This document shows, in pieces, positions 38,886 to 42,040 of a stretch of 42,040 bases of DNA. The notes under the pieces were generated by a model. It saw only the letters and a list, made by a program, of their open reading frames with translations, was not told where the DNA came from and searched no databases. The first letter of the stretch is position 1; each line of letters starts with the position of its first letter. Source of the DNA: Deltaproteobacteria bacterium (GTDB lineage: Bacteria; Myxococcota_A; UBA9160; UBA4427); NCBI GenBank assembly GCA_019310975.1, contig JAFDDH010000009.1:1-42040 (forward strand). The letters run 5' to 3'. Position numbers and translations under genes: made by a program.

Positions 38886-39362
38886 ATGCGCCCGCACGAG
38901 ATCTTCGCCTCGATGACGCCCGAGCACGCGGAGGCGGTCTTCCGGCGGCTCGCCAAGGAATCGCCGGCGATGTTCTTGCAGGCCGTGCACGCCGCGGCGA
39001 TCGCGCTCAAGAGCCGGCCCCAGTTCCTGATGAAGCAGCCGATGGAGCGCCGCACGAGCGCAGTGCGCCGCGCGCTCGCCCGCGTGTCCTCAGCGGCGGT
39101 CGCCGAGGAGATCCTCGCGGTCTACTTCCTCGAATGCCGCAGGGATGTGCTCGTGGAGTGGCTCGACCTGATCGGGCTGGCCCACGACGAGGGCGCGCTC
39201 GAAGTGGCGAGTCCGCCGAGCCCACCCGCGGCCGAGCTCGAGAAGCACGTGGCCGCCTACCGGGCCAAGGATGACGACCTCGACCGCGAGCTCCTGCTGC
39301 AGGCCTTCGCCGCTCAGAACTCCATCGACTGGCCGGATCTGGAAGCCCTGCTGCACAAGTAG
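38886..39362 (+). CDS. Hypothetical alpha-helical protein
   Basis: 158 aa, MRPHEIFASMTPEHAEAVFRRLAKESPAMFLQAVHAAAIALKSRPQFLMKQP...; coding-like composition, no family recognised. Confidence 0.6.
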   Translation: MRPHEIFASMTPEHAEAVFRRLAKESPAMFLQAVHAAAIALKSRPQFLMKQPMERRTSAVRRALARVSSAAVAEEILAVYFLECRRDVLVEWLDLIGLAHDEGALEVASPPSPPAAELEKHVAAYRAKDDDLDRELLLQAFAAQNSIDWPDLEALLHK

Positions 39363-39377
39363 ACGGGCGTGTGGATG

Positions 39378-40280
39378 TCAGTCGGAGAGCGCCGCCATGA
39401 CTGCTTTCATCTCATCCGCGATGCTCGTCCCGATGATGTAGTCCCCGGGCTCCTGGATCTGAGCGAAGTTCGCTTGGATCTCCTCGGCGGTGGCGGTGCC
39501 GTCCTTCTTGGTCCAGCCCGGCGCCATTCCGATGAAGATCCGGGCGTAGCGACCGCCGCCGACATCGTAGATGCAGTGGGTCTCCTCGTTCTGCTCGGAG
39601 CAGAGGTACACGACCAGCGGCGTGACGTGTCCGGGCTCCAGCTTGTCGGCCATCGGCCCGAGCAGCTCCTCGGTCAGACGCGTCTTCGCGATCGGCGCGA
39701 TCACGTTGGACTTGATGTTGTACTTGGCGCCCTCGACGGCGAGCACGTTCGAGAGGCCAACGAGTCCCATCTTGGCCGCGCCGTAGTTGGACTGGCCAAA
39801 GTTGCCGAAGATGCCGGCACCCGACGACGTGTGGACGATGCGACCGTAGCTGCGCTCCTTCATCACGCGGAAGGCCGGCTGCGAGACGAAGAACGCTCCC
39901 TTCAGGTGGACGTCGATGACGATCTCGAGCTCCTCGGGGCTGAGCTTCACGAAAGACCTGTCGCGCAGGATGCCGGCGTTGTTGACGACGATGTCCACCT
40001 GCCCGTAGTGGTCGACGGCGGTCTTGATGATGGCCTCTCCACCCTCGGGCGTGGAGACGGAGTCGTAGTTGGCCACCGCCGTGCCGCCGGCCTCCTCGAT
40101 CTCCTTCACGACCTGATCGGCCATGCTGCTGCTGCCGCCCGTGCCGTCCGAGGCGCCGCCGAGGTCGTTGACGACCACCTTCGCGCCGCGCCGCGCCAGC
40201 TCCAATGCGTAGGTCTTGCCCAGACCGCCGCCCGCACCAGTGATCACCGCGACACGCTCGTCGAAACGAATCTCGCTCAT
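39378..40280 (-). CDS. SDR family oxidoreductase, MFE-2 type (3-hydroxyacyl-CoA dehydrogenase-like)
   Basis: RVAVITGAGGGLGKTYALELARRGAKVVVNDLGG, VVNNAGILRDRSF, NYGAAKMGLVGLSN. Confidence 0.95.
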   Translation of the reverse strand: MSEIRFDERVAVITGAGGGLGKTYALELARRGAKVVVNDLGGASDGTGGSSSMADQVVKEIEEAGGTAVANYDSVSTPEGGEAIIKTAVDHYGQVDIVVNNAGILRDRSFVKLSPEELEIVIDVHLKGAFFVSQPAFRVMKERSYGRIVHTSSGAGIFGNFGQSNYGAAKMGLVGLSNVLAVEGAKYNIKSNVIAPIAKTRLTEELLGPMADKLEPGHVTPLVVYLCSEQNEETHCIYDVGGGRYARIFIGMAPGWTKKDGTATAEEIQANFAQIQEPGDYIIGTSIADEMKAVMAALSD

Positions 40281-40532
40281 TGCCGTAACTCCTTTCGGGG
40301 TGTGAATCAGGGTATGAATCAGGCTGTGGAGGCCGCCCCTCCGACGCTCTTTCCGAGGTCGACCGGGTGCGGGCGGCCAATTGACTCGCGAATCAACTCG
40401 CTTCGACGCGAGCGGGTGCCAAAGCAGGCAAGTGGGGGCTCGGCCGAAATGTCATCTGGAGAGAACGACCCTCGGACGCGGCCTTGTCGGGGCCCACTCC
40501 GTCGGCCGAACGCCGCGAACCATAGCGAAGGC

Positions 40533-41366
40533 GTGATCGCGACCCCAAGCCGCGGCCGGCTCGCGCGCTTCGCCCCGCGGGCAGCCAGCCTCTTCGTGAG
40601 CGCCGCGATCGCTCTTGCGGGCGCCGAAACCGCTGCGGCCGGCCCGGCAAGCGAGTGCGATGCGAGGGCGGACGCGCACGGGGTCCGGCTCGCGCAGCCG
40701 GGTGAGCCGGAATGGAAGCCGGAGATCTTTCCCAACATCGATCGGCACACGCGCTATGAGCGCGTCCTGATCACGATTCCGGGCGGCTCCAGCCAATCGA
40801 CCCCGGCCTATCACGCTCGGGCCGACTGCTCGGCCTCGGGCCTGCTACTGCCGCTGCCGGATATCGACCTGGAGCGGACACCGGTTCTCAGCTGGAGCTG
40901 GAAGATCGTGCGCGCGCCGGGTGGTCCCGACGAGCGAAGCGCGGCCGGAGACGACTTCGCGGCGCGTGTCTACGTGCTCTTTCGGTTCGACAAGGAGGCT
41001 GCCTCCGCGCCTGCCTGGGTCGCACACGGCCTCCTGTCGCGACTCCTGCGTCGCCCCGCCCCGGGTGTCACACTCAACTACGTATGGACCCGACGCATCG
41101 CGGAGGGCGAGACATGGCGCAATCCGTCCGTAGCATCGACACGCATGCTGGCGATCCGGTCCGAGGCGGACGCAAGCGCCCGCGGGCCCGGCGAAGAGGC
41201 CGGCTGGGTACGCGAGCGCGTCGACGTACGGGCGGACTACCTTCGCCTGATGGGCGGATCGGAGCCCAAAGGCGTTCTCGCGCTCGCGATCATGACGGAC
41301 AGTGACGCGGTCTGCGACACCGCCGAGGCGCTCTTCGCCGACTTCCGCTTCGAGTGCAGCCCGTAA
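40533..41366 (+). CDS. DUF3047 domain-containing secreted protein
   Basis: Signal peptide (AASLFVSAAIALAGAETAAA), LSWSWKI...DDFAARVYVLFRF...LNYVW, AIMTDSDAVCDTAEALFADFRF typical of DUF3047; GTG start 40533 proposed (ATG 40449 alternative). Confidence 0.82.
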   Translation: MIATPSRGRLARFAPRAASLFVSAAIALAGAETAAAGPASECDARADAHGVRLAQPGEPEWKPEIFPNIDRHTRYERVLITIPGGSSQSTPAYHARADCSASGLLLPLPDIDLERTPVLSWSWKIVRAPGGPDERSAAGDDFAARVYVLFRFDKEAASAPAWVAHGLLSRLLRRPAPGVTLNYVWTRRIAEGETWRNPSVASTRMLAIRSEADASARGPGEEAGWVRERVDVRADYLRLMGGSEPKGVLALAIMTDSDAVCDTAEALFADFRFECSP

Positions 41367-41467
41367 CCGCATCGAGAGTGGCAGCGTATCCCTGCGAGTC
41401 CGCCTACTCGCGCGGAGCGCACGCGTGAGCATTTAGTCCGTCCAAGTCCAAGTCGAAGGGAGTCCCG

Positions 41468-42040
41468 ATGTCAGAGGCCATCCGGTCCGCGAGGTCTGAG
41501 CCCAGTTCGTCCGAGCACGCCGTACGGAGCCGCTACAGCGCCGCCGCGCGCGACCGCGAGCCGGCACTCTGCTGTCCGGTCGACTACGATCGCCGACTCC
41601 TCGAAGTGATACCCGACGAGGTCATCGAGCGGGACTACGGATGTGGTGACCCGTCACGCCATGTTCGTCCGGGCGACACCGTGCTCGACCTCGGCAGCGG
41701 CGGTGGCAAGGTCTGCTTCATTGCGAGCCAGATCGTCGGATCGGAGGGCCATGTGATCGGCGTGGATGCGAACGACGACATGCTCGAGCTCGCACGCTCC
41801 GCGGCACCCACGGTGGCCGAGGGCCTCGGGTACGCGAACGTCGAATTTCGGCGCGGCCGCATCCAGGATCTCACGCTCGATAGCGATCGGCTTGCCGAGT
41901 GGCTGGTACGCGAGCCGGTGACGGACCTCGCGAGCCTCGAACGGCTCGAGAACGAGACGAATCGCCTGCGCAGGGACGAGCCAATGATCCCGGACCAGAG
42001 CGTCGACATCGTCGTATCGAATTGTGTTCTCAACCTGGTG
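41468..42040 (+). CDS. Methyltransferase domain protein, ArsM-like (truncated by window end)
   Basis: VIERDYGCGDPSRHVRPGDTVLDLGSGGGKVCFIASQIVGSEGHVIGVDANDDMLELAR; open to the end of the window. Confidence 0.82.
   Translation, partial: MSEAIRSARSEPSSSEHAVRSRYSAAARDREPALCCPVDYDRRLLEVIPDEVIERDYGCGDPSRHVRPGDTVLDLGSGGGKVCFIASQIVGSEGHVIGVDANDDMLELARSAAPTVAEGLGYANVEFRRGRIQDLTLDSDRLAEWLVREPVTDLASLERLENETNRLRRDEPMIPDQSVDIVVSNCVLNLV

Noticed and set aside
39369-40448. Upstream part of the 665-aa + strand ORF 39369..41366
   Set aside because: Antisense to the well-supported SDR gene (39378-40280); the DUF3047 protein with its signal peptide begins near 40533.
1-42040. CRISPR arrays, tRNA/rRNA genes, prophage or complete IS elements
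   Set aside because: I looked for regularly spaced repeats, cloverleaf-like sequences, and transposase, integrase or structural phage proteins and saw none; a tRNAscan/Infernal run would be needed to exclude small RNAs fully.

Overview
42 kb of GC-rich, densely coded chromosomal DNA from a Gram-negative-type bacterium; Lnt, PagL-like proteins, an RND pump and a lipoprotein all imply an outer membrane. I found no CRISPR array, rRNA, tRNA, complete insertion sequence or prophage. I assigned about 40 coding regions. They include GlnRS, two luciferase-like (LLM) oxidoreductases and a DDN-like protein, a GH1 glycosidase, a LysA-like decarboxylase, and a xylose-type ABC transporter (xylF-xylH-xylG order, overlapping genes). 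There is also a TetR-MFP-RND efflux operon, HemJ, two separate PagL-like lipid A deacylases, an RsmC-like methyltransferase, a patatin-like protein, an orphan pseudopilin, a FAD oxidoreductase, three SDRs, Pcm, a WrbA-like flavoprotein, Lnt, several DUF proteins, and an ArsM-like methyltransferase cut by the window end. Most of the window is ordinary. The observations I would follow up are: (1) a perfect 28-nt inverted repeat with an 87-nt C-rich spacer in a convergent intergenic gap (13374-13516); (2) an SGNH-like protein whose apparent catalytic Ser and Asp positions carry Asp and Ser; (3) two PagL-like paralogs, both with Asp at the position of the PagL catalytic Glu, one divergent from lnt and one abutting hemJ; (4) an isolated C-terminal remnant of an aldonolactone-oxidase-type FAD enzyme; (5) a short GGDEF-fold-like protein lacking the GGDEF motif; (6) palindromic operator-like DNA upstream of the TetR-RND operon. 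No complete novel multi-gene system could be demonstrated from sequence alone.
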